NCBI RefSeq assembly: GCF_000687935.1
Contig: NZ_JHZZ01000001.1
Span: 3,482,001 to 3,546,000, forward strand
Reading direction: 5' to 3'
DNA length: 64,000 nt
Source of the DNA: Polaribacter sp. Hel_I_88
GTDB taxonomy: Bacteria; Bacteroidota; Bacteroidia; Flavobacteriales; Flavobacteriaceae
Position numbers and translations under genes: made by a program. Positions 25,247 through 33,079 of this stretch are shown here, piece after piece. Within the stretch, counting starts at the first letter, position 1. Each line of letters opens with the position of its first letter. A model generated the notes under the pieces. It did not search any database, had not been told where the DNA came from, and saw only the letters and a list, made by a program, of their open reading frames with translations.

Positions 25247-26710
25247 ATGAAAAAATTTACATTATTTTTAATAGCAATTCTATTTATATTTTCTTGCGAA
25301 AGAAAAGAAACTTCATTTATTGATCCTACAACAGATGATGACATCAATTATTTTATTTGGTCAGGTTTAAACTTATACTATTTATGGCAAAAGGATGTGC
25401 CTGATTTATCTGATAATAGGTTTGCTAATTTTGACGAATTATACGCCTATTTTAGAGGTTTTGAATCTCAAGAAAGTATTTTTGAGAGTTTATTAAACAG
25501 ACCAGAAGATCGTTTTTCTGTAATTGTTGATGATTATATTGCCTTAGAAAACTCTTTTCAAGGTATTAATTTAAGCAATGGAATGGAATTTGGGTTGGTA
25601 CAATACAGAAACGGAAGTACAAATGTATTTGGTTACGTACGTTATGTAGTACCAAATTCTGACGCTGTTACTAAAGACGTTAAAAGAGGTATGATTTTTA
25701 ATCAAGTTGATGGGAATCAACTTACTGTAAATAATTTTAGTAATTTACTGTTTGGCAGTTCTACGAATTATACCATTGGTTTAGCAGACTTTAATGACGG
25801 AAATCCAACTAGTAATGGAACGTCTATTTCTTTATCAAAATCTGAAATTCAAGAAAATCCAATTGCAATATCAAAAATAATTAATGATGGAGGTCAAAAA
25901 ATAGGATATTTAATGTACAACCAATTTGCTAGAAATTACGATAGCGAATTAAACGCTGCTTTTGCAAATTTTAAAGCCGAAAATATCGATAATTTAATTA
26001 TAGATTTAAGATATAATCCAGGAGGATCTGTTAGTTCTGCAACGTATCTAGGCAGCATGATTACTGGTCAGTTTGATGGTATGTTGTATTCTAAAGAAGT
26101 TTGGAATAGTAAAGTTACTAGTGCTTTAGCTGCAGATCGATTCATTAATAATTTTACAAATCAAATTAGAAATACAGATGCAAGTGGAAATGTTATTTCC
26201 CAAGAAAACATTAATACTTTAGGGCTAAATAACGTTTATTTTATTGTTACAAATAGTTCAGCATCAGCATCAGAATTGGTTATTAATTCTTTAAGTTCTT
26301 ATATTGATGTTGCTTTAATAGGTACAACAACCAGAGGAAAACAAGTAGGTTCTATCACTTTGTATGATTCAGACAATTTTCAAAGAACAGGCGATAATTT
26401 AAATACAAATCATAGATATGCAATGCAACCTTTGGTTTTTGAAATTAGTAATAAAGACAATAAGAATTATCCTGGAGGATTAATACCTGCAAGTACCGAT
26501 TTTCCTGGAGTAGATTTAGGTGAAAATTATGGAGATTTAGGTGTTTTAGGTGAACGTTCAGATCCATTATTGGATAGAGCATTAATTTATATTTCTACAG
26601 GAGCTAAAAGCTATTCTTCTAAAAATAGTTTTTATAATTTTGATGAAATTTACGACTCTAAATTGGCAACACCTGCAAGCGATTATATGTTTGTTGAGGC
26701 TCGAAAATAA
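25247..26710 (+). CDS. S41 family C-terminal processing protease (lipoprotein)
   Basis: A 487-residue lipoprotein (MKKFTLFLIAILFIFSC) with the same layout as the protein before it: helical N-terminal part, PDZ-like region (GYVRYVVPNSDAVTKDVKRG) and S41 domain with LIIDLRYNPGGSV. The catalytic pair is complete: Ser340 in SSASASELV and Lys365 in TTRGKQVGS, 25 residues apart as in CtpA/Tsp enzymes. It should cleave proteins in the periplasm or at the outer membrane; the substrate is unknown. It begins at the base after the stop codon of the first gene, so the two arose by tandem duplication and are co-transcribed. Confidence 0.9.
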   Translation: MKKFTLFLIAILFIFSCERKETSFIDPTTDDDINYFIWSGLNLYYLWQKDVPDLSDNRFANFDELYAYFRGFESQESIFESLLNRPEDRFSVIVDDYIALENSFQGINLSNGMEFGLVQYRNGSTNVFGYVRYVVPNSDAVTKDVKRGMIFNQVDGNQLTVNNFSNLLFGSSTNYTIGLADFNDGNPTSNGTSISLSKSEIQENPIAISKIINDGGQKIGYLMYNQFARNYDSELNAAFANFKAENIDNLIIDLRYNPGGSVSSATYLGSMITGQFDGMLYSKEVWNSKVTSALAADRFINNFTNQIRNTDASGNVISQENINTLGLNNVYFIVTNSSASASELVINSLSSYIDVALIGTTTRGKQVGSITLYDSDNFQRTGDNLNTNHRYAMQPLVFEISNKDNKNYPGGLIPASTDFPGVDLGENYGDLGVLGERSDPLLDRALIYISTGAKSYSSKNSFYNFDEIYDSKLATPASDYMFVEARK

Positions 26711-26760
26711 AAAATCAGTAGCTAAAAAACTTTTAGTAGTTTACAAATAATAATATTTCT

Positions 26761-27174
26761 TTACAAAAAACTTTGTATAGCTAATTCGTAGCCTTTTAAA
26801 CCAAAACCAAATAAAACACCTTTTGCATTTGGAGCTATATAGCTATGCTGCCTAAATTCTTCACGAGCGTGAATGTTAGAAATATGTACTTCTACAACAG
26901 GTGTTTCAATACCTTTTACAGCATCTCCAATACCTACTGAAGTGTGTGTATAAGCAGCTGCATTTAAAATAATACCATCAAAACTAAAACCAACTTCATG
27001 TAATTTATTAATAAGTTCACCTTCAATATTCGATTGAAAATAAGACAATTCTACATTTTTATACTTTAATTGTAAAGTTCTATAAAAATCTTCAAAAGTA
27101 TCTGAGCCATAAATTTCTGGTTCACGTTTTCCTAAAAGATTTAAGTTTGGTCCGTTTATAATAATGATTTTCAT
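26761..27174 (-). CDS. aroQ: 3-dehydroquinate dehydratase, type II
   Basis: A 137-residue enzyme of the shikimate pathway (3-dehydroquinate to 3-dehydroshikimate). The N-terminal signature IIINGPNLNLLGKREPEIYG contains the flexible-loop Arg17 and the catalytic Tyr22; ILNAAAYTHTSVGIGDA is the substrate-binding strand and EVHISNIHAREEFRQHSY holds the catalytic His102. The length is standard for type II enzymes, which form cytoplasmic dodecamers. It has its own start ATG and appears to be a single-gene unit. Confidence 0.95.
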   Translation of the reverse strand: MKIIIINGPNLNLLGKREPEIYGSDTFEDFYRTLQLKYKNVELSYFQSNIEGELINKLHEVGFSFDGIILNAAAYTHTSVGIGDAVKGIETPVVEVHISNIHAREEFRQHSYIAPNAKGVLFGFGLKGYELAIQSFL

Positions 27175-27205
27175 AAAGTAAAGATATTAAAAATTGAGCA
27201 AAAAA

Positions 27206-27229
27206 AAAGGAAGCAAAAATGCTTCCTTT
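27206..27229 (-). terminator. Terminator of the 309-residue secreted protein gene
   Basis: AAAGGAAGCA / TGCTTCCTTT with a 4-base loop, followed on the minus strand by a run of T. It lies about 20 bases after the stop codon of the gene ending at 27248. Confidence 0.75.
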
Positions 27230-27247
27230 AAATTTAGTATTTATTAA

Positions 27248-28177
27248 TTATTTTTTAAGTGAACTTGTTTTTACTGTCAACTTTACAATATTTATGATGG
27301 CAGCTTTTCCTTCTTCTAAATTTGCAACAACTTCATATTCTCTTCTAAAATCATATAGTTTTAATTTAGTAGTATTCGTTTTTAGTTTTCCAGAATTAAC
27401 AGTTATAATTTTAAATGAATTTTCTTTTTTATCTAAATTCAACGTAATTCTTTTCTTCCTTCTGGTTACTATAAAATTTTCTAAAATGGGTTTATCGTTT
27501 TGTAAAATAGTTATAATATCTCCATCTTCAATTCCAAAATCCCAAATATCCACATCAATTTTATTTGAATACACAAATACAGAAACTTTTTCACCAGACT
27601 TTATTGTTGTTTCACTAAATTTCTTTAAAAAATTTTCTGGTTTTAATTCAGCAATAACAGTGCTATCTATTTTTTTTACTTTATCTATCTTCTTAACTTT
27701 CTTATAGATTTTTTTTACTTTTTTTTCTACAAATTTGGTTCCAACCAGCTTAATCTTTCCAGTTGCACACGTATCTTTATCTTCATAAATTCCTACAAAT
27801 TCTCCTTCTAAAAGTTTCTTTTTTGAATCTCCTTTAAATGTTCCATCAAAACTAATAAAACAAAATTCTTCAGGTAAATATTTAGATTTTGTGTATAAAA
27901 TATCACTTTCGTTAAATTTTATATTGTCAGTTTTTTCATCATAATAACCTCTTATATATGATTTTGTTTCGTTTTCTCCATCTAAATCTGTTAAAGAGTA
28001 TCCTTGAATAAAGTTATTGGCTTCAACATTAAATTGAATTTTATAAGAAATTAATTGATTTTCATCTAAAACTATAGCACCAAGTAGTTCATAATCAAAC
28101 TGCTTCTTTTCTTGAGAATTTATATTTAAAAAAGTAAAAAGACAAATTATTAAATATTTGTTTATTTTCATGACCAT
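27248..28177 (-). CDS. Secreted protein of unknown function
   Basis: A 309-residue protein with a signal peptide (MKINKYLIICLFTFLNINSQ); the start may be ATG 28177 or, better placed for the signal, ATG 28171. Three parts are visible: a beta-rich domain (about 25-145; SYKIQFNVEANNFIQGYSLT, SYIRGYYDEKTDNIKF), a strongly basic linker (about 150-175; VEKKVKKIYKKVKKIDKVKK) and a second beta-rich domain with DVDIWDFGIEDGDIITILQ, which resembles a Ca-binding-like beta-sandwich of secreted flavobacterial proteins. No family could be named with confidence. Confidence 0.65.
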   Translation of the reverse strand: MVMKINKYLIICLFTFLNINSQEKKQFDYELLGAIVLDENQLISYKIQFNVEANNFIQGYSLTDLDGENETKSYIRGYYDEKTDNIKFNESDILYTKSKYLPEEFCFISFDGTFKGDSKKKLLEGEFVGIYEDKDTCATGKIKLVGTKFVEKKVKKIYKKVKKIDKVKKIDSTVIAELKPENFLKKFSETTIKSGEKVSVFVYSNKIDVDIWDFGIEDGDIITILQNDKPILENFIVTRRKKRITLNLDKKENSFKIITVNSGKLKTNTTKLKLYDFRREYEVVANLEEGKAAIINIVKLTVKTSSLKK

Positions 28178-28224
28178 TTTTTAATTACATTAGTAGCAAA
28201 TTAACTAAAATAAATACTATTATT

Positions 28225-28596
28225 ATGAAAAAATCATTAACTATTTACACATTTTTATTTGCTTTTCTAGCATTTTCATTTACAGCTGAAGCATCTTTTC
28301 CTGTAAAAAAAACAGTTAAAACTGTTGAAATTACAAAAGGAGATACTGTAGAAAAAGAAGAAGTAACCAATTACACAGCTGTTTCTTATTCTGGAAAAAG
28401 CCAAACAACAGCACTTTTATTATCTATCTTTTTAGGTGGTTTAGGTATTGATCGTTTTTATTTAGGATACACTTTACTAGGTGTTCTTAAATTGATAACA
28501 TTAGGTGGATTTGGAATTTGGTATATTATAGATCTTGTAATGATTATTACTGGAGATTTACAACCAAAAAATGGTAGTTATTCTAAAACTTTATAA
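28225..28596 (+). CDS. TM2 domain protein
   Basis: A 123-residue membrane protein. A signal-like N-terminus (LTIYTFLFAFLAFSFTAEA) is followed by a polar region and then a TM2 domain (about 55-112): ALLLSIFLGGLGIDRFYLGY, with the DRF motif, and GVLKLITLGGFGIWYIIDL. TM2 proteins are widespread small membrane proteins of unknown molecular role. The gene stands alone with its own terminator. Confidence 0.88.
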   Translation: MKKSLTIYTFLFAFLAFSFTAEASFPVKKTVKTVEITKGDTVEKEEVTNYTAVSYSGKSQTTALLLSIFLGGLGIDRFYLGYTLLGVLKLITLGGFGIWYIIDLVMIITGDLQPKNGSYSKTL

Positions 28597-28618
28597 AAAA
28601 TAAACTCATTTATTTTAT

Positions 28619-28644
28619 AAACCATCCAAAATTTGGATGGTTTT
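28619..28644 (+). terminator. Terminator of the TM2 gene
   Basis: AAACCATCCAAA / TTTGGATGGTTT around a single base, continuing into T residues, 23 bases after the TM2 stop codon. Confidence 0.75.
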
Positions 28645-28676
28645 CTTATTTCAATTAATCAAATTAAATAAAAAAA

Positions 28677-28698
28677 AAGGAGGCAAATCTACCTCCTT
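28677..28698 (-). terminator. Terminator of the convergent outer-membrane protein gene
   Basis: AAGGAGG / CCTCCTT with an 8-base loop, followed on the minus strand by ten T residues. It ends the gene whose stop codon is at 28724. Confidence 0.7.
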
Positions 28699-28723
28699 CT
28701 TAATTCTCATTATTATTATTTAA

Positions 28724-29212
28724 TTATAAGCCAAACGTAAATCCTAAACCTACATTATTAGCATTGATGCCATCATTACTAACACCTTCATAAAATAAAG
28801 ATAAACTTGTTTCATTACCAACTGCATAACTTAACATTGGTTTGTAATAAAATCCACCATCATTTCCATCATTAATTCCAAATGCGTAACCAAGCTTAGA
28901 ACCTGCTGATAAACTATCTGTTAATCGAAACATTAAAGAACCAGCTACTGGTAAAAACTGTGTAGATTCAGCCTCAAAAGTTGTACCTAATACCTCATAG
29001 TCTTTTCCAAAATAATTTAAAAAACCTACAGAAACTCCTAACATTAAATTGCTTTCAGTTGCAAAAGAGTAACCAACATCTCCACTTAATGCAAAAGAAG
29101 AAAACTCCTCTACATCTGAAACTGGTAAACCTGCATTTACACTAACCGAAAGCTGTGCATTTGCAGCTAATGAACTTAAAACTAAAGCGAATACTAAAAT
29201 TACTTTTTTCAT
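28724..29212 (-). CDS. Outer-membrane beta-barrel protein
   Basis: A 162-residue protein with a cleavable signal (MKKVILVFALVLSSLAANAQ) and a mature part of alternating strands (LSVSVNAGLPVSDV, ALSGDVGYSFATESNLMLGV, AGSKLGYAFGIND) ending in the strand VGLGFTFGL. This is a small porin-like barrel with no recognised ligand. A 200-base gap separates it from the divergent xerD gene. Confidence 0.75.
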   Translation of the reverse strand: MKKVILVFALVLSSLAANAQLSVSVNAGLPVSDVEEFSSFALSGDVGYSFATESNLMLGVSVGFLNYFGKDYEVLGTTFEAESTQFLPVAGSLMFRLTDSLSAGSKLGYAFGINDGNDGGFYYKPMLSYAVGNETSLSLFYEGVSNDGINANNVGLGFTFGL

Positions 29213-29412
29213 TATATTTATTTTTAAGATTATTGAACAAATTTAAAATAATGTGAATTTCTACTTTAACTCAATCACTTTTTTTAAGAACTATAATGAT
29301 GTTTTGTTATCATTACACTTTTATAGTTTTATCTTTTTTTAAACCTATCATTATAAACAAAACAACAAAATCATCTCTATTAAACATAAAATATAAATCG
29401 TAATTTTACAAT

Positions 29413-30318
29413 ATGAAATGGAAAAACGCAATAAGAGATTATCAATTGTATTTAAAAATTGAACGTGGTTTATCTCAAAACACTATCGAAAGTTATTCTA
29501 GAGATTTAGATAAATTAATTTTATTTCTTCAAGAAAATGATATTAAAGAAACTCCTATTTCTATTGATAAAACTATAGTTCAGCAATTTATTTATGAACT
29601 TGCGAAAAAAGTAAATCCGAGAAGTCAAGCAAGAATAATATCAGGATTAAGAAGTTTTTTTGATTACTTAGTTTTTGAAGATTACAGAGAAACGAATCCT
29701 ACAGATTTATTAGAAACACCAAAAATCGGTAGAAAATTACCTGATACTTTATCCGAAGAAGAAATAAACGAATTAATTTCAGCTGTTGATTTAAGCCACT
29801 CTCAAGGTGAAAGAAACAGAACTATTTTAGAAACTATGTACAGTTGTGGGTTAAGAGTTAGTGAATTAGTTACACTAAAAATTTCTGATTTATTTTTTGA
29901 AGAAGGTTTTATAAAAGTAACAGGGAAAGGAGATAAAGAACGTTTTGTTCCTATTCATTACAATGCACAAAAATACATATCAATGTATATCAATGAAATT
30001 AGAACTCACTTAAAACCTAGCAAAGGTTTTGAAGATACGCTCTTTTTAAACAGACGTGGAAAAGGTTTAACTAGGCAAATGATTTTTACAATCTTAAAAG
30101 AAGTATCAGTAAAAATAAACTTGAATAAAAAAATAAGTCCACATACATTAAGACATTCTTTTGCAACACATTTATTAAAAAACGGAGCAGATTTAAGAGC
30201 AATACAACAAATGTTAGGTCATGAAAGCATCACTACAACAGAAGTTTATGTTCATTTAGATACCAGTTATTTAAAAGAAGTTGTGGAAACTTATCACCCT
30301 AGAAGAAGCCCATTCTAA
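29413..30318 (+). CDS. xerD: Tyrosine recombinase XerD/XerC
   Basis: A 301-residue recombinase. The N-terminal core-binding domain (about 1-90) includes LKIERGLSQNTIESYSRDL; the catalytic domain has Arg148 (CGLRVSEL), Lys172 (TGKGDKERFVP), His244 and Arg247 (SPHTLRHSF), His270 (MLGH) and the nucleophile Tyr279 (TTEVYVH). Length and motifs fit chromosome dimer resolution at dif rather than a phage or transposon integrase. No dif site was recognised in the window. XerD is preferred over XerC only by general similarity. Confidence 0.9.
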   Translation: MKWKNAIRDYQLYLKIERGLSQNTIESYSRDLDKLILFLQENDIKETPISIDKTIVQQFIYELAKKVNPRSQARIISGLRSFFDYLVFEDYRETNPTDLLETPKIGRKLPDTLSEEEINELISAVDLSHSQGERNRTILETMYSCGLRVSELVTLKISDLFFEEGFIKVTGKGDKERFVPIHYNAQKYISMYINEIRTHLKPSKGFEDTLFLNRRGKGLTRQMIFTILKEVSVKINLNKKISPHTLRHSFATHLLKNGADLRAIQQMLGHESITTTEVYVHLDTSYLKEVVETYHPRRSPF

Positions 30319-30331
30319 AGGCCCATCCTAG

Positions 30332-30348
30332 CCTTCCCAAAGGGAAGG
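30332..30348. repeat. Dispersed hairpin CCTTCCC-AAA-GGGAAGG
   Basis: A perfect 7-bp hairpin with three-base loop, 13 bases after xerD. The surrounding CATCCTAGCCTTCCC matches, in reverse orientation, the sequence at 50169-50195 (CTTTCC-TTT-GGAAAGGTTAGGAT), so both are copies of one intergenic element. Confidence 0.6.
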
Positions 30349-30391
30349 GACTCTTACTCTTGTGGAAGAAATATGAATGAAGATTCTTTAA

Positions 30392-30411
30392 CAAGGGGTT
30401 TAAACCCCTTG
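30392..30411. repeat. Dispersed palindrome, copy 3
   Basis: CAAGGGGTTT / AAACCCCTTG, a perfect 20-bp palindrome in the xerD-rny gap. Confidence 0.85.
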
Positions 30412-30420
30412 TAAAACAAA

Positions 30421-30448
30421 AAAATCTTGCTTTTAAAAGCAAGATTTT
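30421..30448. terminator. Perfect palindromic terminator between xerD and rny
   Basis: AAAATCTTGCTTTT / AAAAGCAAGATTTT, 14-bp arms without spacer, between two convergent genes. The A and T ends let it function in both directions. Confidence 0.6.
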
Positions 30449-30513
30449 AAAAATTTAATATTTTATAAGAGTGAAGTGAAACTCCTCATGAGTGTTTCTT
30501 CCTGACGTCTATA

Positions 30514-30529
30514 TTGAGCGAAGTCGAAA
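30514..30529. repeat. TTGAGCGAAGTCGAAA repeat unit
   Basis: It matches the left arm of the 3613-3690 repeat (TTGAGCGCAGTCGAAA) at 15 of 16 bases. It is a single, partly self-complementary copy 21 bases before the end of rny. Confidence 0.6.
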
Positions 30530-30550
30530 TAGGAAGATTAAAATGGGCTT

Positions 30551-32119
30551 TTATTTAGCCACATTCACAGCTCTAGTTTCTCTAATTACAGTAACTTTTA
30601 CTTGTCCTGGATACGTCATATCATTTTGTATTTTTTGCGAAATACTAAACGATAATTCAGCCGCTTTTGTGTCGTTTACTTTATCACTTTCAACCATAAC
30701 ACGTAATTCACGACCAGCTTGGATAGCATAGGCTTTTTGAACCCCAGTAAAACCGAAAGCAATTTCTTCTAAATCTTTTAAACGTTGAATGTAAGAATCC
30801 AAAACTTGACGTCTTGCACCAGGCCTTGCACCAGAAATTGCATCACAAACCTGTACTATTGGAGACAATAAACTCTTCATTTCTATTTCATCATGGTGAG
30901 CTCCAATTGCATTACAAACTTCTTCCTTTTCGCCATATTTTTCAGCCCATTGCATTCCTAAAAGTGCGTGAGGTAATTCACTTTCTTCATTTGGTACTTT
31001 ACCAATATCATGCAACAAACCTGCTCTTTTGGCTAATTTTGCGTTTAAGCCTAATTCTGATGCCATTATTCCACAAAGATTCGCAACTTCTCGCGAGTGT
31101 TGTAATAAATTTTGTCCATAAGAAGATCTGTATTTCATACGACCTACAGTTTTAATCAATTCTGGATGTAAACCATGAATCCCTAAATCAATCACTGTTC
31201 TTTTACCAACTTCTATAATTTCTTGGTGAATTTGATTTTCGGTTTTCTTAACAATTTCTTCAATTCTTGCTGGGTGAATTCTACCATCTGTCACCAATTT
31301 GTGCATTGATAAACGGGCAATTTCTCTACGAACAGGATCAAAACAAGAAAGAATAATTGCTTCAGGAGTATCATCAACAATAATTTCTACACCAGTTGCA
31401 GCTTCTAAGGCTCTAATATTACGTCCTTCTCTACCAATAATTCTTCCTTTAACATCATCTGACTCTAAATTAAAAACAGAAACACAGTTTTCTACAGCTT
31501 GCTCTACACCCACTCTTTGTATGGTTCCTAAAACAACTTTTCTTGCTTCTTGTTCTGCTGTTAATTTTGCTTCTTCAATAGATGTTTGTACAAAAGCCAT
31601 TGCTTCTGATTTTGCTTCCTCTTTTAAAGAAGAAACCAATTCTTTTTTAGCTTCTTCAGCAGATAAGCCAGAAATTTGTTCTAACATATCTACATGACGT
31701 TTGTGCATTTTATCTAAATCATCTTCTTTCTTTTCTAAAAAGTCTAGTTTATAATCGTAATCTTTTTCTTTTTGTTCTAAAGATTGATTTAAACGCTTAT
31801 TTTTATCATATTCTGATGCCACTTTAGATTCTCTATCTCTAATTCTTTTCTCTACATCAGAAATCTTTTTTTCTCTTGTTAAAATAACTTTTTCATGCTC
31901 AGATTTAAGTTCAATAAATTTTTCTTTTGCTTGTAAAATTTTATCTTTCTTAACAGATTCTGCATCTATTTTAGCTTCTTTTAAGATAGTGGCTGCCTCT
32001 TTTCTAACCCCATTAAGCATTTTTTTACCTTTAGCTTTTTCCATCGATTTAAAGATTACAAAACCTAAAGCTATTCCTATTAAAACTCCCATAATAATGG
32101 GTAGTATCATTCCTTCCAT
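30551..32119 (-). CDS. rny: Ribonuclease Y
   Basis: A 522-residue endoribonuclease. The N-terminal transmembrane helix ([19 protein letters not shown]) anchors it to the inner membrane; residues about 30-190 form a long coiled coil; the KH domain has [15 protein letters not shown]; the HD domain has [10 protein letters not shown] and GAHHDEIEM with the metal ligands. It starts decay of many mRNAs. The N-terminal ATG at 32119 places the membrane helix correctly. The 6S RNA gene lies directly upstream on the same strand. Confidence 0.96.
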   Translation of the reverse strand: MEGMILPIIMGVLIGIALGFVIFKSMEKAKGKKMLNGVRKEAATILKEAKIDAESVKKDKILQAKEKFIELKSEHEKVILTREKKISDVEKRIRDRESKVASEYDKNKRLNQSLEQKEKDYDYKLDFLEKKEDDLDKMHKRHVDMLEQISGLSAEEAKKELVSSLKEEAKSEAMAFVQTSIEEAKLTAEQEARKVVLGTIQRVGVEQAVENCVSVFNLESDDVKGRIIGREGRNIRALEAATGVEIIVDDTPEAIILSCFDPVRREIARLSMHKLVTDGRIHPARIEEIVKKTENQIHQEIIEVGKRTVIDLGIHGLHPELIKTVGRMKYRSSYGQNLLQHSREVANLCGIMASELGLNAKLAKRAGLLHDIGKVPNEESELPHALLGMQWAEKYGEKEEVCNAIGAHHDEIEMKSLLSPIVQVCDAISGARPGARRQVLDSYIQRLKDLEEIAFGFTGVQKAYAIQAGRELRVMVESDKVNDTKAAELSFSISQKIQNDMTYPGQVKVTVIRETRAVNVAK

Positions 32120-32138
32120 AATTTAAATTTATATGTAT

Positions 32139-32344
32139 AAAAAAAGCCTACGTTAGATAGGTTTTTAAACTCCAATATGACATTTATAGGACTAACTAAC
32201 TGTTCAAGGATCCAATGAAAACTGTATCAGACTGAAATAAATTTCAGTATAAATGTTCAGCATTATTGGCATGCTATAGTAGTTAAGACTCATCCTTCAT
32301 AATAGAATAGTGTTGAGTTTAATAAACAATTACTAACGTAGGCA
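32139..32344 (-). ncRNA. ssrS: 6S RNA (6S-Flavo type)
   Basis: Read on the minus strand, the block begins TGCCTACGTTAG (32344-32333) and ends CTAACGTAGGC (32156-32146), an 11-bp closing stem, followed by seven T residues (32145-32139) as terminator. About 180 bases in between contain several interrupted helices and no open frame, as expected for the long hairpin with a central bubble. It lies directly after zapA, the same neighbour as ssrS in Escherichia coli, and 6S-Flavo RNAs are known from flavobacteria. It should bind the main sigma-RNA polymerase holoenzyme and damp transcription in stationary phase. Exact ends are estimates. Confidence 0.85.
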
Positions 32345-32371
32345 GTGTGTTGTTAATGTATTTTAATGAAC

Positions 32372-32665
32372 TTATTCTAAATGACTACTTACCAGTTTAG
32401 TAAGGGCATTTAATTTTTGCATTTCTTCTTCTTTAATATCAGTTTTATTTAAAGATAATAACTCTAATTTCGAAGCAAATTGCAATGCAGACATAGCTAA
32501 AACATCTTGTTTATCGCTTACTGCATAATTTTGTTCGTACATAGAAATTAACTTATTGATTGCAGTTGCTGCTTTACGCATTGCTTCTTCTTCTTTAGTG
32601 TTATTAACACTTAAAGGGTAGGTTCTACCTGCAATTATAATTTTAATCTTTAATTTTCCACTCAC
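32372..32665 (-). CDS. zapA: Cell division protein ZapA
   Basis: A 97-residue protein. The N-terminal beta part (KLKIKIIIAGRTYPLSV) followed by a long helix (EEEAMRKAATAINKLISMY, and DVLAMSALQFASKLELL) is the ZapA pattern. It crosslinks FtsZ protofilaments at the division ring. Start is GTG at 32665. It is preceded 13 bases upstream by a small coiled-coil protein gene and followed by 6S RNA. Confidence 0.9.
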   Translation of the reverse strand: MSGKLKIKIIIAGRTYPLSVNNTKEEEAMRKAATAINKLISMYEQNYAVSDKQDVLAMSALQFASKLELLSLNKTDIKEEEMQKLNALTKLVSSHLE

Positions 32666-32678
32666 AATTTAAAGAACT

Positions 32679-32984
32679 TTATTCTTGTAACTGAACAATA
32701 CACTTATCAATTTCTTTGATTAATGAATTTATTTTCAGCTTTGTATCTTTTGTATTTGAACTACTGCCTTCAATAGTTTTCGCTATTTTAAGCAAATCAA
32801 ACTCCTTTTTTTGAGTTTTTAACACTTGCTCTTTTTCTAAAAGTTGCTGTTGTAATACTTGGTTGTTGTGAAGCAAAATTGTGTTTTCTTTTTTTAAAAA
32901 CTCATAATTAGAAAGCAAGTTTTGCAACGTTTTTTCTAATAAATGAATTGCTTCTAGTGTATTACTCATTTTACTTTTTAGCAT
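32679..32984 (-). CDS. Small coiled-coil protein upstream of zapA (ZapB-like)
   Basis: A 101-residue, almost wholly helical protein with heptad patterns (LLEKTLQNLLSNYEFLKKEN, VLQQQLLEKEQVLKTQKKEF). The start may be ATG 32984 or ATG 32969. Its size, coiled-coil nature and tight coupling to zapA suggest a divisome partner comparable to ZapB, but there is no convincing sequence match, so this is inference from context. Confidence 0.75.
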   Translation of the reverse strand: MLKSKMSNTLEAIHLLEKTLQNLLSNYEFLKKENTILLHNNQVLQQQLLEKEQVLKTQKKEFDLLKIAKTIEGSSSNTKDTKLKINSLIKEIDKCIVQLQE

Positions 32985-33079
32985 AAACTATCTCTACAAA
33001 GTTAGCATTCTGTTTTAAATTTTACAACATTTTATTGCTTTTTTAATAATTCATTGATCGTGAACACATTACAATAAAA

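Noticed and set aside
27219..27707. Plus-strand 162-residue frame opposite the secreted protein gene
   Set aside because: It starts inside the terminator of the minus-strand gene, and the minus-strand frame has a clear signal peptide.
29413..30318. Tyrosine recombinase as an integrase of a mobile element
   Set aside because: Sequence and length fit chromosomal XerC/XerD, and no attachment repeats or phage genes are nearby.
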